This document shows positions 1-6,166 of a stretch of DNA of 6,386 nucleotides, piece after piece. The stretch covers positions 1-6,386 of the forward strand of contig JACCUL010000554.1 in the NCBI GenBank assembly GCA_013811855.1, in the 5' to 3' direction. The notes under the pieces were generated by a model that saw only the letters and a list, made by a program, of their open reading frames with translations, was not told the origin of the DNA and searched no databases. The position numbers and the translations under genes were made by a program. Source of the stretch: Acidimicrobiia bacterium (GTDB lineage Bacteria > Actinomycetota > Acidimicrobiia > Acidimicrobiales > Ilumatobacteraceae). Position 1 is the stretch's first letter; every line of letters begins with the position of its first letter.

Positions 1-29
1 GGCGTGCCCGACGGCTCGACGGGCACGCC
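1..29. repeat. Perfect 10-bp inverted repeat in the UPF0182 coding tail
   Basis: Positions 1-10 (ggcgtgcccg) are the exact reverse complement of 20-29 (cgggcacgcc), with a 9-nt loop. It lies within the GVPVEPSGTP-coding stretch, so the stem may simply follow from the codons. Its full extent is unknown because it starts at the window edge. Confidence 0.6.
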
Positions 30-2762
30 CGGTTCGACCGGTTCGACCGGGTCGGTCGGGTCGATCGGGGTCTCCCCGAGCCGGTCGCCGAGCTCCGCGT
101 CGAAGCCGGGGAAGATCCCGGCCAGCGCCTCCTGCAGCGACCGCCCGTAGGCCGTCTGCTCCTGGTGGGACACGACGACGTAGCGGTACTCGGTGACGAC
201 GTTGCCGTTCGGCTGGGTGACCCCGATGTAGAACGGCCGGACGTAGATGAGTCCGTCGCCGACCGGCACGATCTGCAGGTCGCCGAAGCGCACCCGCGTC
301 CCGCCACCGCTCTGCAGCGTGATCTCCCGGCTCACGTCCGGATCGGAGTCCATGTTGTTGGCGATGGTCCGTGGACCGTCGGGCAGCGGGTCGAGCACCA
401 GGTACGCGGTGAGCTGCCCGTACGTGGCGGGGTCGCTCGACGCCGTCATGAACGCCTGCAGCTGGGTGCGCTCGTCGTTGCGGGAGAACGGCACGAACGG
501 CCGCAGCAGCACGAACTCGTCCTCGTCGCTCGGGGGCTGGACCCCGTGGAACATCGTGTAGTAAGGCTCGAAGCGGGCCGCCGACGACTCCGACGCCAGG
601 TCGGGCTCGTCGACCGCTCCGCCGTCGGCGGTGTCGGCCGGCCCGGCGGGTGCCGTCGCCGAGTCGTCGACTCGGGGCTGGGACGACGGGGCCTGGGCGA
701 TCGACCAGGCGCCCTCGCGCTGGAAGAACGCCGCCGGTTCGAGGCGGTACTTGGAGTAGACGTCGGTCTGCACCCGGAACAGGTCCTCCGGGTAGCGCAG
801 GTGCTCACGCAGCTCGGCTGGCATCTCGTCACCCGGCGTGAACAGTTCGCCGAACGCGCCCTGCCAGGCCTGGATGATCGGGTCCTCCGGATCGTTGACG
901 TAGAACGTGACCGACCCGTCGTACGCGTCGACGACCGCTTTGACGCTGTTGCGCACGTAGTTGGCGTCCCGCGACAGCCCGCTGCCCACCGTCAGCTGCA
1001 CGTCACCGCCGATGCGCTGGGCGTACGGGTAGCGATTGGTCGTCGTGTACGCGTCGACGACCCACTTGACCCGACCGTCGACGACCACCGGGTAGGGGTC
1101 GCCGTCGTAGGACAGGAATGGCGCCAGCTTGTCGAGGCGGTCGCGCACGTTGCGCACCCACAGCATCTGCGAGTCGTCCTCGATGGCGCCCGACCCGAGC
1201 ACGCTGTAGTCGAGGAACGCCAAGGCGAAGGCCGCCCGTCGCACGAACGACGACATCCGCACACCGGAGGTCCCGCTGTACGGCTCGTTCGCCGCGCACT
1301 CCCGCTCGGTCTCACTGGTGCCGGCGACGGCGTATCCCGTCAGCGTCGGGCTGAAGTACAGCTCCGGCCGGGTCAGCTCGACGTTGGTGTAGACGGGGCG
1401 GTCCGTCTGCTGGACCTGCCCTGCCGGTGCCGTGACGAGCCCGCAGCCGCGCGTGTTGATGAGGTGACGCCCCTGCCAGCTCTGGTTCGGGCTGCCGCCG
1501 AGGTCCAGCTCCCGTGCCGCCACGAGGACCTGTTGCTGGCGGTCTCCGACGAGGTAGCGGTCGGGGTCCAGGTCGGCCACGGTGAGCCCGGCCTCCTGCC
1601 CCTGGTCGATCTGGAAGCGCGAGAGCATCAGATCCGGATCGAGCAGCCGGACGTCCTGTAGTGGCGCCACGTCGGCCTCGACGTCGGTGGCGGTCAGCGA
1701 CGACAACTGGATCTCCCGCACGATCACCTGGTCGAGGCTGAGGTCCATCGCCACCCGCGTGGCCAGCACGTTGCGGCTGATGTACGGCGCCTCCCGGGCC
1801 TGCTGGTTGGGCCGCACCACCAGCGACTGCACGGCCGCCGGGTAGATGAGGTTGCCGGCGACGAGCACGACGAGCCACAGGCACGAGGCGATGAACGGCA
1901 CCCGCCACGACACCCCGCGCAACGTTGCCAGGTACAGGCCGGCGGTCAGCACGGCGATGAGCACGAGCAGCATCAGCGAGGGCAACTGGGCGTTGACGAC
2001 GGCGTACGTGGCGCCCTGCACGAACCCGCGTCGTTCGTTGGTCGTCTCGTAGCGGCTGATCCAGTAATCCGCCGCTTTCAGCGCCGCCAGCACGGCCAGC
2101 AGCACGGCGATGTGCCCCTTGGTCGCCGGGCGGACCGACGGCGTCGGCGCCGCGAACACGACCCCGCCGTTGAGCACGTGCGTGAGCAGCGTGATCATCA
2201 GCACCAGCACCATGGCGACGAACAGCCAGTCGAGCACGAACGCCAGGAACGGCAGGTCGAAGACGTAGAAGCCGACGTCGGCACCGAACTGGTCGTCGGC
2301 GCGACCGAACGACTGGCTGTTGCGGAACAGCAGCCACGACTGCCACTGCGACGTCGTCGGCAGCGCCACCATCACGGCCAGCACGCCGGCGCCGACGTAG
2401 CGCACGAGGCGCAGGCGGTGGCCGAACACCTCGTGGAAGCGTTCGACGTAGGGGTGGACGTTGGCCGGGAAGCGGGTCGGGCGCAGTCGATCGGCGATCA
2501 ACAGGTTGACGCCGGCCAACACGAGGAAGCTGACGAGGAACAGCCCGAAGAGCGTCAACTTGGCCCGCAGCACGCCCCAGAACACGTCGCTGCGGCCGAG
2601 GCCGTCGTGCCAGAGGAAGTCGACGTAGAAGCGGGCCACGGCCCGTCCGAACACGACGACGACCAGGATCAGGACCCCGACGGTGATGAGGACGGCCCGC
2701 CCGGAGATCCTCCCGGTGCGAGTCCGGCCGTCGTTGCGAGGCAGGTCGGAGGGGCGCCGCAC
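1..2762 (-). CDS. UPF0182 family large membrane protein (3' end outside window)
   Basis: The reading frame is open from a GTG at 2762 to the window edge, giving 920 complete codons and no stop. It belongs to the UPF0182 family (COG1615; Rv3193c-like), whose biochemical role is unknown. The N-terminal third carries about seven hydrophobic spans, near residues 22-40, 65-88, 122-137, 166-196, 216-230, 262-281 and 288-305. A long region follows that probably faces outside the membrane. Family landmarks include EAPYISRN (about 323-330), DGDPYPVVVDGRVKWVVDAY followed by TTTNRYPY (about 550-580), YPEDLFRV (about 657), PYYTM and FVLLRPFVPF (about 725-760). Between about 694 and 722 lies a low-complexity Ala/Asp/Glu/Ser/Pro stretch, and the visible end is rich in PVEP. 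Family members normally end with a short charged helical tail, so perhaps 60-80 residues are missing. The GTG lies 11 nt after the stop of the upstream DivIVA-like gene. No strong Shine-Dalgarno is visible, only a weak AGG. Family assignment is firm; the start is moderately sure. Confidence 0.95.
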   Translation of the reverse strand, partial: MRRPSDLPRNDGRTRTGRISGRAVLITVGVLILVVVVFGRAVARFYVDFLWHDGLGRSDVFWGVLRAKLTLFGLFLVSFLVLAGVNLLIADRLRPTRFPANVHPYVERFHEVFGHRLRLVRYVGAGVLAVMVALPTTSQWQSWLLFRNSQSFGRADDQFGADVGFYVFDLPFLAFVLDWLFVAMVLVLMITLLTHVLNGGVVFAAPTPSVRPATKGHIAVLLAVLAALKAADYWISRYETTNERRGFVQGATYAVVNAQLPSLMLLVLIAVLTAGLYLATLRGVSWRVPFIASCLWLVVLVAGNLIYPAAVQSLVVRPNQQAREAPYISRNVLATRVAMDLSLDQVIVREIQLSSLTATDVEADVAPLQDVRLLDPDLMLSRFQIDQGQEAGLTVADLDPDRYLVGDRQQQVLVAARELDLGGSPNQSWQGRHLINTRGCGLVTAPAGQVQQTDRPVYTNVELTRPELYFSPTLTGYAVAGTSETERECAANEPYSGTSGVRMSSFVRRAAFALAFLDYSVLGSGAIEDDSQMLWVRNVRDRLDKLAPFLSYDGDPYPVVVDGRVKWVVDAYTTTNRYPYAQRIGGDVQLTVGSGLSRDANYVRNSVKAVVDAYDGSVTFYVNDPEDPIIQAWQGAFGELFTPGDEMPAELREHLRYPEDLFRVQTDVYSKYRLEPAAFFQREGAWSIAQAPSSQPRVDDSATAPAGPADTADGGAVDEPDLASESSAARFEPYYTMFHGVQPPSDEDEFVLLRPFVPFSRNDERTQLQAFMTASSDPATYGQLTAYLVLDPLPDGPRTIANNMDSDPDVSREITLQSGGGTRVRFGDLQIVPVGDGLIYVRPFYIGVTQPNGNVVTEYRYVVVSHQEQTAYGRSLQEALAGIFPGFDAELGDRLGETPIDPTDPVEPVEPGVPVEPSGT
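31..48 (-). repeat. Two-unit 9-bp tandem repeat encoding Val-Glu-Pro
   Basis: ggttcgacc occurs twice in a row and encodes repeated Val-Glu-Pro in the Pro/Glu-rich tail of the UPF0182 protein. Degenerate gggtcg units follow to about position 67. Confidence 0.7.
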
Positions 2763-2770
2763 GACGCCTG

Positions 2771-2776
2771 AAGCTA
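2771..2776 (-). promoter_or_regulatory. Possible -10 box (TAGCTT) before the UPF0182 GTG
   Basis: TAGCTT includes the TAG stop of the DivIVA-like gene and ends 8 nt before the GTG at 2762, matching TANNNT with leaderless spacing. The gap has no good Shine-Dalgarno. A chance match is quite possible for so loose a pattern. Confidence 0.2.
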
Positions 2777-4552
2777 GCTGTCAGCTCGTTGGAGCAGGCA
2801 GCGGCACCCGGCGTGCGCGGGCGCGCACGTGTGCCCCGTCGGGAAGGCGTCGCCGACCGTGACCGGCCCGCTCAGCGAGTTGTCCTCACAGTCTGGGCAG
2901 GCGGCGTGGGCGGGGTCGCGGCTCCACACGATTTGGGCACCGGCGTCGAACGCCTCCAGCACGCCTCGGCCGTGGGCCATCCGGAACACGTCGTCGAGCT
3001 GCTCGTCGATGCGTTGGGTCTTGAACTCGCGGTACACGGCGCGCACCCGTTTGGTGATGGCCTCGTTCTCGCCGTCGCCGTCCTCGACGGCGCGGGCGAG
3101 ACGCTCGCGCAAGGGCTCGACCAGGCCGGTGGCGACCGATTCGCGGGCCGGGCCGATGGGGCCGGCGGCGCTGCCGTCGAGCTCGGCGTCGGCGGCGATC
3201 GAGGCCGCACCGGCGCCGACGGCGCGGAACAGCTCCCCCGAGACGGCATCGGCGTAGCGGTCGCCGTGCTCCGACGCCCACGGCACCAGGACGTCGAGGG
3301 TGCGCACGGGCTCCTTGCGCCGCAGCGTGTCGAGCACCTCGTTCTGCTCGTCGGCGAGCACCCGTTTGAGCTTGCGGGCGGCGGCCACGATCAGCGGTAC
3401 GAGCGCCGCGTCGCGCTGCTGGAACGGCGTCTCGACGGCCCCCTCGGCGGCGTCGGCCGGAGCGGCGGCGTCGCCGACCACCGAAGGGGCGCCGTCCGTG
3501 TCGACCTCGACCCCCGCGGCATCGGCCGGCTGATCGGCGCGCAGCCGGGCGAAGAGGTCGTCGACATCGGTCGCTGTGACGTCGTCGTCGTCGATCTCCT
3601 CAATCTCCTCAATCTCCTCGATCTCCTCGATCTCCTCAATCTCCTCGAGATCACCGGTCGGCGCCGGAACCACGACCGGGCCGGCAGCCGGGAACATGAC
3701 GACATCGGCACCGGGGTGCTCACCGTCGTCGACGACATCAGACTCGGCGGACTCGGCGGACTCGGGGGCCGGGACCTCGCGCTCCTGGTCGAACATCGCC
3801 GCCGAGCCGGCCAGCACCGCGTCGTCGACGGCCGAGGCGTCGGCCAGGGCCGCTCCGGGCACGATGATCGGCACCGGGCCGGTCGGGGGCAGCAGGTCGA
3901 TGTCGAGCTCGGATCCACCGAGCGGGGTGAGGTCGGCGACGACGTCGACGGCGACCAGGCGGGCCCGTTCGAAGACCTGCAGCAGCCGATCGCGACCGTG
4001 GACCAGCTGGTCGATCTGCTGGCGGGCCTGCTCGCGGCGCCGAGCCAGCTCGCCGAGCACCCGCTCCCGGTAGGCCCTGGCCTCCTCGACCATCTCCCGG
4101 CCCTGCTGCTTGGCCATCCCCAGCTCGGCCTCGGCGTCGGCCGCGGCGTCGCTGCGCCGGCGGGCCGCTTCGACGTCGGCCGCCTCGCGCTGGCGCTGCG
4201 CCTCGTCGGTGGCATCGCGCAGCAGTCGGCCGGCGGCCTCCTCGGCGCGGGCCTTGATCTGCAGACCGCTCTCTCGGGCCGTCTGCAGGATGCGCGACGT
4301 CTCCTCGCCGAGCAGCCGGGTGACGGTCTCTTCGTCCAACTCCGGCGCCACGCCACTGGGACCGGCCTGGGCCGCACGCAGCTCGCGCTCGAGGAACCGT
4401 TCACGCTCCTGCAACCGGCTCAGCTCGGCCGACACCATGCGCAGGAAGTCACGGACCTCCTGCTGATCGAACCCACGACGCGCCGTGCCGAACGCGGCTT
4501 CGGCGACGGCCGTCGGCGAGGACGGATCGGGGCGCGAGAAGGAGATGGCCAT
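2774..4552 (-). CDS. DivIVA-domain coiled-coil protein with phage minor-head-like C-terminal Cys/His module
   Basis: The product is 592 residues, starting at ATG 4552 and ending in TAG. Residues about 14-60 resemble the DivIVA N-terminal domain (RRGFDQQEVRDFL, then a heptad-rich helix). Residues about 72-205 are charged, Ala/Glu/Arg-rich and probably coiled coil. Residues about 255-375 form an acidic, Ala/Pro-rich linker with six EEI units (303-320). Residues about 376-545 look helical. The end carries C552-P-D-C555, H574-T-C576 and H580-A-G-C583-R-C585. The preceding segment (GRGVLEAFDAGAQIVWSRDP) plus the spacing C-x-x-C, G, P/H, C-R-C matches the C-terminus of phage minor head proteins (Mu gpF/SPP1 gp7 type) and may bind zinc. 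DivIVA proteins in actinobacteria are cytoplasmic scaffolds for polar growth and septation; that role here is inference. It is far longer than classical DivIVA/Wag31 (roughly 160-300 residues) and is not the main Wag31 by its architecture. It lies between the protease and UPF0182 genes. Confidence 0.88.
   Translation of the reverse strand: MAISFSRPDPSSPTAVAEAAFGTARRGFDQQEVRDFLRMVSAELSRLQERERFLERELRAAQAGPSGVAPELDEETVTRLLGEETSRILQTARESGLQIKARAEEAAGRLLRDATDEAQRQREAADVEAARRRSDAAADAEAELGMAKQQGREMVEEARAYRERVLGELARRREQARQQIDQLVHGRDRLLQVFERARLVAVDVVADLTPLGGSELDIDLLPPTGPVPIIVPGAALADASAVDDAVLAGSAAMFDQEREVPAPESAESAESDVVDDGEHPGADVVMFPAAGPVVVPAPTGDLEEIEEIEEIEEIEEIEEIDDDDVTATDVDDLFARLRADQPADAAGVEVDTDGAPSVVGDAAAPADAAEGAVETPFQQRDAALVPLIVAAARKLKRVLADEQNEVLDTLRRKEPVRTLDVLVPWASEHGDRYADAVSGELFRAVGAGAASIAADAELDGSAAGPIGPARESVATGLVEPLRERLARAVEDGDGENEAITKRVRAVYREFKTQRIDEQLDDVFRMAHGRGVLEAFDAGAQIVWSRDPAHAACPDCEDNSLSGPVTVGDAFPTGHTCAPAHAGCRCLLQRADS
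3593..3646 (-). repeat. Six-unit 9-bp in-frame tandem repeat encoding (Glu-Glu-Ile)6
   Basis: Six units of [g/a]atctcctc run head to tail on the plus strand and encode Glu-Glu-Ile six times (residues 303-320 of the DivIVA-like protein). Units differ only at the Ile third base (ATC or ATT). Copy-number change would stay in frame and alter the length of the acidic linker. The repeat is followed by four Asp codons, extending the acidic tract. Confidence 0.95.
3741..3767 (-). repeat. Three-unit 9-bp in-frame tandem repeat (Glu-Ser-Ala type)
   Basis: The plus strand reads gactcggcg, gactcggcg, gactcgggg: two exact units and one with a single change. On the coding strand this gives the PESAESAES part of the acidic linker (residues about 263-271) of the DivIVA-like protein. 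It lies about 95 bp from the EEI repeat in the same linker. Confidence 0.85.
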
Positions 4553-4572
4553 CCCCGCGAGCGTACGCGGGG
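4553..4572 (-). promoter_or_regulatory. Perfect GC hairpin directly before the DivIVA-like ATG
   Basis: The coding strand reads CCCCGCG-TACGCT-CGCGGGG immediately followed by ATG: a perfect 7-bp GC-only stem with a 6-nt loop. It fills the place where a Shine-Dalgarno would be expected, and no SD is seen there. If transcribed from the upstream gene, the stem would mask the start. It has no T-tract, so it is not a classical terminator. Confidence 0.5.
4560..4565 (-). promoter_or_regulatory. Possible -10 box (TACGCT) for leaderless transcript of the DivIVA-like gene
   Basis: TACGCT fits the actinobacterial TANNNT -10 pattern and ends 7 nt before the A of the ATG at 4552, which is the spacing expected for a transcript starting at the start codon. 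No convincing -35 is seen. The same six bases form the loop of the hairpin at 4553-4572. This is inference from spacing alone. Confidence 0.3.
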
Positions 4573-4599
4573 GCCTCTCGCCGTTCGCGGCAATCGTTG

Positions 4600-5865
4600 C
4601 TACGGCGCGTCGACGACGAGGGGATCGCCACCCAGCGCCTCGAGCGCAGCCAGGGCCTCGTCGAGCGTGGCGACGGGGATGATCTCGAGGTCGTCACCGG
4701 CGACGGCCCGGGCGGCGGCGATCTGCTCCTCGCCCTGCGCCGTCGGGACGAGGAAGTAGTCGATGCCGTTCTGATGGACGGCCGACGTCTTCTGGACCAG
4801 CCCGCCGATGGCGCCGACGTCGCCGGTGTCGAGGATCGCACCCGTCACGGCGATGTCCGCGCCGCCGGTCAGGTCGCCCGCCGACAGCTCGTCGATCAGC
4901 GTCAGCGTGAACGCCAGTCCGGCGGAGGGGCCGCCGATGGCGCCCGTGTCGATGTCGATCTCGAACGGCAGCTCGATCGTCGCGGTGTCGAACGGAACGA
5001 AGCCGATGATCGTGCGACCGGAGTCGTCGGGGGACGTGGTCAGCTCGACGGTGACGGTCAGCGGGCCGACGCCCTGGCGCTCGAGCCTCACCGTCACGGA
5101 GTCGCCCGCCTCCTTGTCGACGAGCGCGGCGATGACGTCGTCCACCGTGTTCAGCCGGCGGCCGTCGAGCTCGACCAGGCGGTCGCCCACGTCGAGCTGC
5201 TCGTCGGAGGGCGCCGTGCGCACGCACTCGCCGTCGACCGCCTCCAGGCAGACCATCTCGCCGATGACCACCTCACCAGGGACCAGCCGGGCCTCCTCGT
5301 AGCCGACGGCGCGCAGCGCCACGTACTGCGCCACCTGCGTCGCCGTGCGCATCATCGTCAACGAGATGGCCCGGTCCTGCGTCGGGGTCGAGCGGCCGTA
5401 CTTCTCCTCGCGGGTGAGGAACGTGACCTCCTCCTCGTCCCGACCGACCCACCACGACAGCACTGACTGCTGCGGCTCGGTGATGGTCACGAAGTAGATG
5501 TCGCCGTTGCGATCCTCGTCGACGTCGACGAGGCCCTCGAGCTCACCGAACGTGACCCGGTCGTCGACGGCGGTGGCGGACGCCGGCACGCGGGCGAACG
5601 GCGTCGCCTCCTCCACGAGGATCGCCGGGTCCTCGTCGCTGCCGACCTCCTTGTCGGCGACGAGGCTGGCCGGCAGCAGCGCCACGATGACGATCCCGAC
5701 CAGGGCCAGCAGGGCCACGCCCACGAGCGGCACGGCGAACCAGCGGTGGCGCGGGGCCGGTCGCCGCACGCCCGGCGCCGGCTCGTCGGCCGACGCCTCG
5801 GTGCTCGGGAGCGGCGGAGGGGGTGGGGGTAGCGTCTCGTAATGCGTGTCGGTCAACGAACTCAC
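4600..5865 (-). CDS. Membrane-anchored PDZ/Lon-type serine protease (YlbL / Rv3194c family)
   Basis: The product is 421 residues. It has a Pro-rich cytoplasmic N-terminus (six consecutive Pro at 13-18), one membrane span (about 43-67), an extracytoplasmic region, a PDZ domain (about 195-270, with GDRLVELDGRRL) and a Lon (S16) proteolytic domain (about 283-405). The catalytic Ser is S314 in GGPSAG and the Lys is K359 in GGLVQKTSAVHQNG, so the dyad is intact. There is no AAA+ ATPase domain, as expected for the YlbL group. The enzyme would cleave envelope substrates outside the membrane; the substrates are unknown. The GTG start at 5865 has no clear Shine-Dalgarno. A TTG at 5856, preceded by GGTGAG, is an alternative. 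The start overlaps the longest version of the divergent plus-strand gene. The gene heads the minus-strand cluster, 47 nt before the DivIVA-like gene. In mycobacteria the homologous protease gene lies beside the UPF0182 gene, which supports a shared envelope function. Confidence 0.93.
   Translation of the reverse strand: MSSLTDTHYETLPPPPPPLPSTEASADEPAPGVRRPAPRHRWFAVPLVGVALLALVGIVIVALLPASLVADKEVGSDEDPAILVEEATPFARVPASATAVDDRVTFGELEGLVDVDEDRNGDIYFVTITEPQQSVLSWWVGRDEEEVTFLTREEKYGRSTPTQDRAISLTMMRTATQVAQYVALRAVGYEEARLVPGEVVIGEMVCLEAVDGECVRTAPSDEQLDVGDRLVELDGRRLNTVDDVIAALVDKEAGDSVTVRLERQGVGPLTVTVELTTSPDDSGRTIIGFVPFDTATIELPFEIDIDTGAIGGPSAGLAFTLTLIDELSAGDLTGGADIAVTGAILDTGDVGAIGGLVQKTSAVHQNGIDYFLVPTAQGEEQIAAARAVAGDDLEIIPVATLDEALAALEALGGDPLVVDAP
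5830..5835 (+). promoter_or_regulatory. Possible -10 box (TAGCGT) for the plus-strand gene pair
   Basis: TAGCGT matches TANNNT and ends 10 nt before the GTG at 5846, a little further than usual for a leaderless start. It lies inside the 5' end of the divergent protease gene. No -35 is evident, so the support is weak. Confidence 0.15.
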
Positions 5866-6166
5866 CGTGCAGATGGCCGCGGTCGTCGGGTTGGCGATCG
5901 TCGCCCTGCTGCTCGCCGGATGGCGTAAGACTGCCAGAGCGCAGGCCCGTCCCCAACGCGACCTGACCGCTCCCGCACGCAGGGTGCCCTATGAGGTGGT
6001 CGAAGCCGTCGCCGCGCCGTACCACCGGGCCGGTCCCGTCCGCCGACTGTGGTCGGCCACGGCGAGCACGGGCCTGGCCGTGATCATCGGCGCGATGATC
6101 GCCACGATCACCGCGTTCGGCTTGGCGTTCGTCGTCACGACGCTGACCGACCTGCTCAAGAAGTGA
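5846..6166 (+). CDS. Small two-span membrane protein, unknown function
   Basis: I do not recognise a family. The longest reading is 106 residues from GTG 5846 to TGA 6166. It shows a first hydrophobic span (about 8-26, AAVVGLAIVALLLAGW), a basic Arg/Lys/Pro-rich loop of about 45 residues (27-72) and a second long span (about 74-98, rich in Ala, Ile, Thr and Val) ending in a short KK tail. Positive charge just after span 1 suggests the loop is cytoplasmic. In-frame alternative starts are GTG 5867 and ATG 5873; ATG 5873 still keeps the first span and would avoid overlapping the divergent protease gene. No well-placed Shine-Dalgarno precedes any of them. Its stop overlaps the GTG of the next gene in a GTGA junction, so the two are probably co-translated. 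The coding assignment rests on the two coherent membrane spans and the stop-start overlap. Confidence 0.72.
   Translation: MSVNELTVQMAAVVGLAIVALLLAGWRKTARAQARPQRDLTAPARRVPYEVVEAVAAPYHRAGPVRRLWSATASTGLAVIIGAMIATITAFGLAFVVTTLTDLLKK

Noticed and set aside
165..1661. Long plus-strand open frame (498 codons)
   Set aside because: It is antisense to the UPF0182 gene, whose translation matches the family throughout. The antisense product is Arg/Val/Asp-rich with no recognisable domain, as expected for the opposite strand of GC-rich coding DNA.
1312..2346. Minus-strand open frame of 344 codons in another frame of the UPF0182 gene
   Set aside because: The product is Arg/Ala/Gly/Pro-rich and domain-free, while the overlapping frame encodes the recognised membrane protein.
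2774..3427. Prophage remnant suggested by the minor-head-like Cys module
   Set aside because: The module is in frame with a DivIVA-like N-terminus in an intact gene, base composition matches its neighbours, and no portal, terminase, capsid or integrase gene is present.
3593..3646. CRISPR-like or iteron array
   Set aside because: Units are 9 bp with no spacers and are codon-aligned within a gene; it is a coding minisatellite.
4553..4572. Intrinsic terminator between the protease and DivIVA-like genes
   Set aside because: The stem is strong but has no following T-tract; it abuts a start codon instead.
2789..4759. Very long plus-strand open frame (656 codons)
   Set aside because: It is antisense to the DivIVA-like gene and runs into the protease gene. 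Its composition is that of a mirrored GC-rich frame; the minus-strand frame has a clear domain order.
5807..5829. G-quadruplex on the plus strand
   Set aside because: Only three runs of three or more G are present, so at best a two-tetrad structure could form. The G run is explained by the Pro-rich start of the protease gene.
5842..5922. ATG 5842 as the start of the plus-strand gene
   Set aside because: It is out of frame with the membrane protein and gives only a short Arg-rich peptide before a stop.
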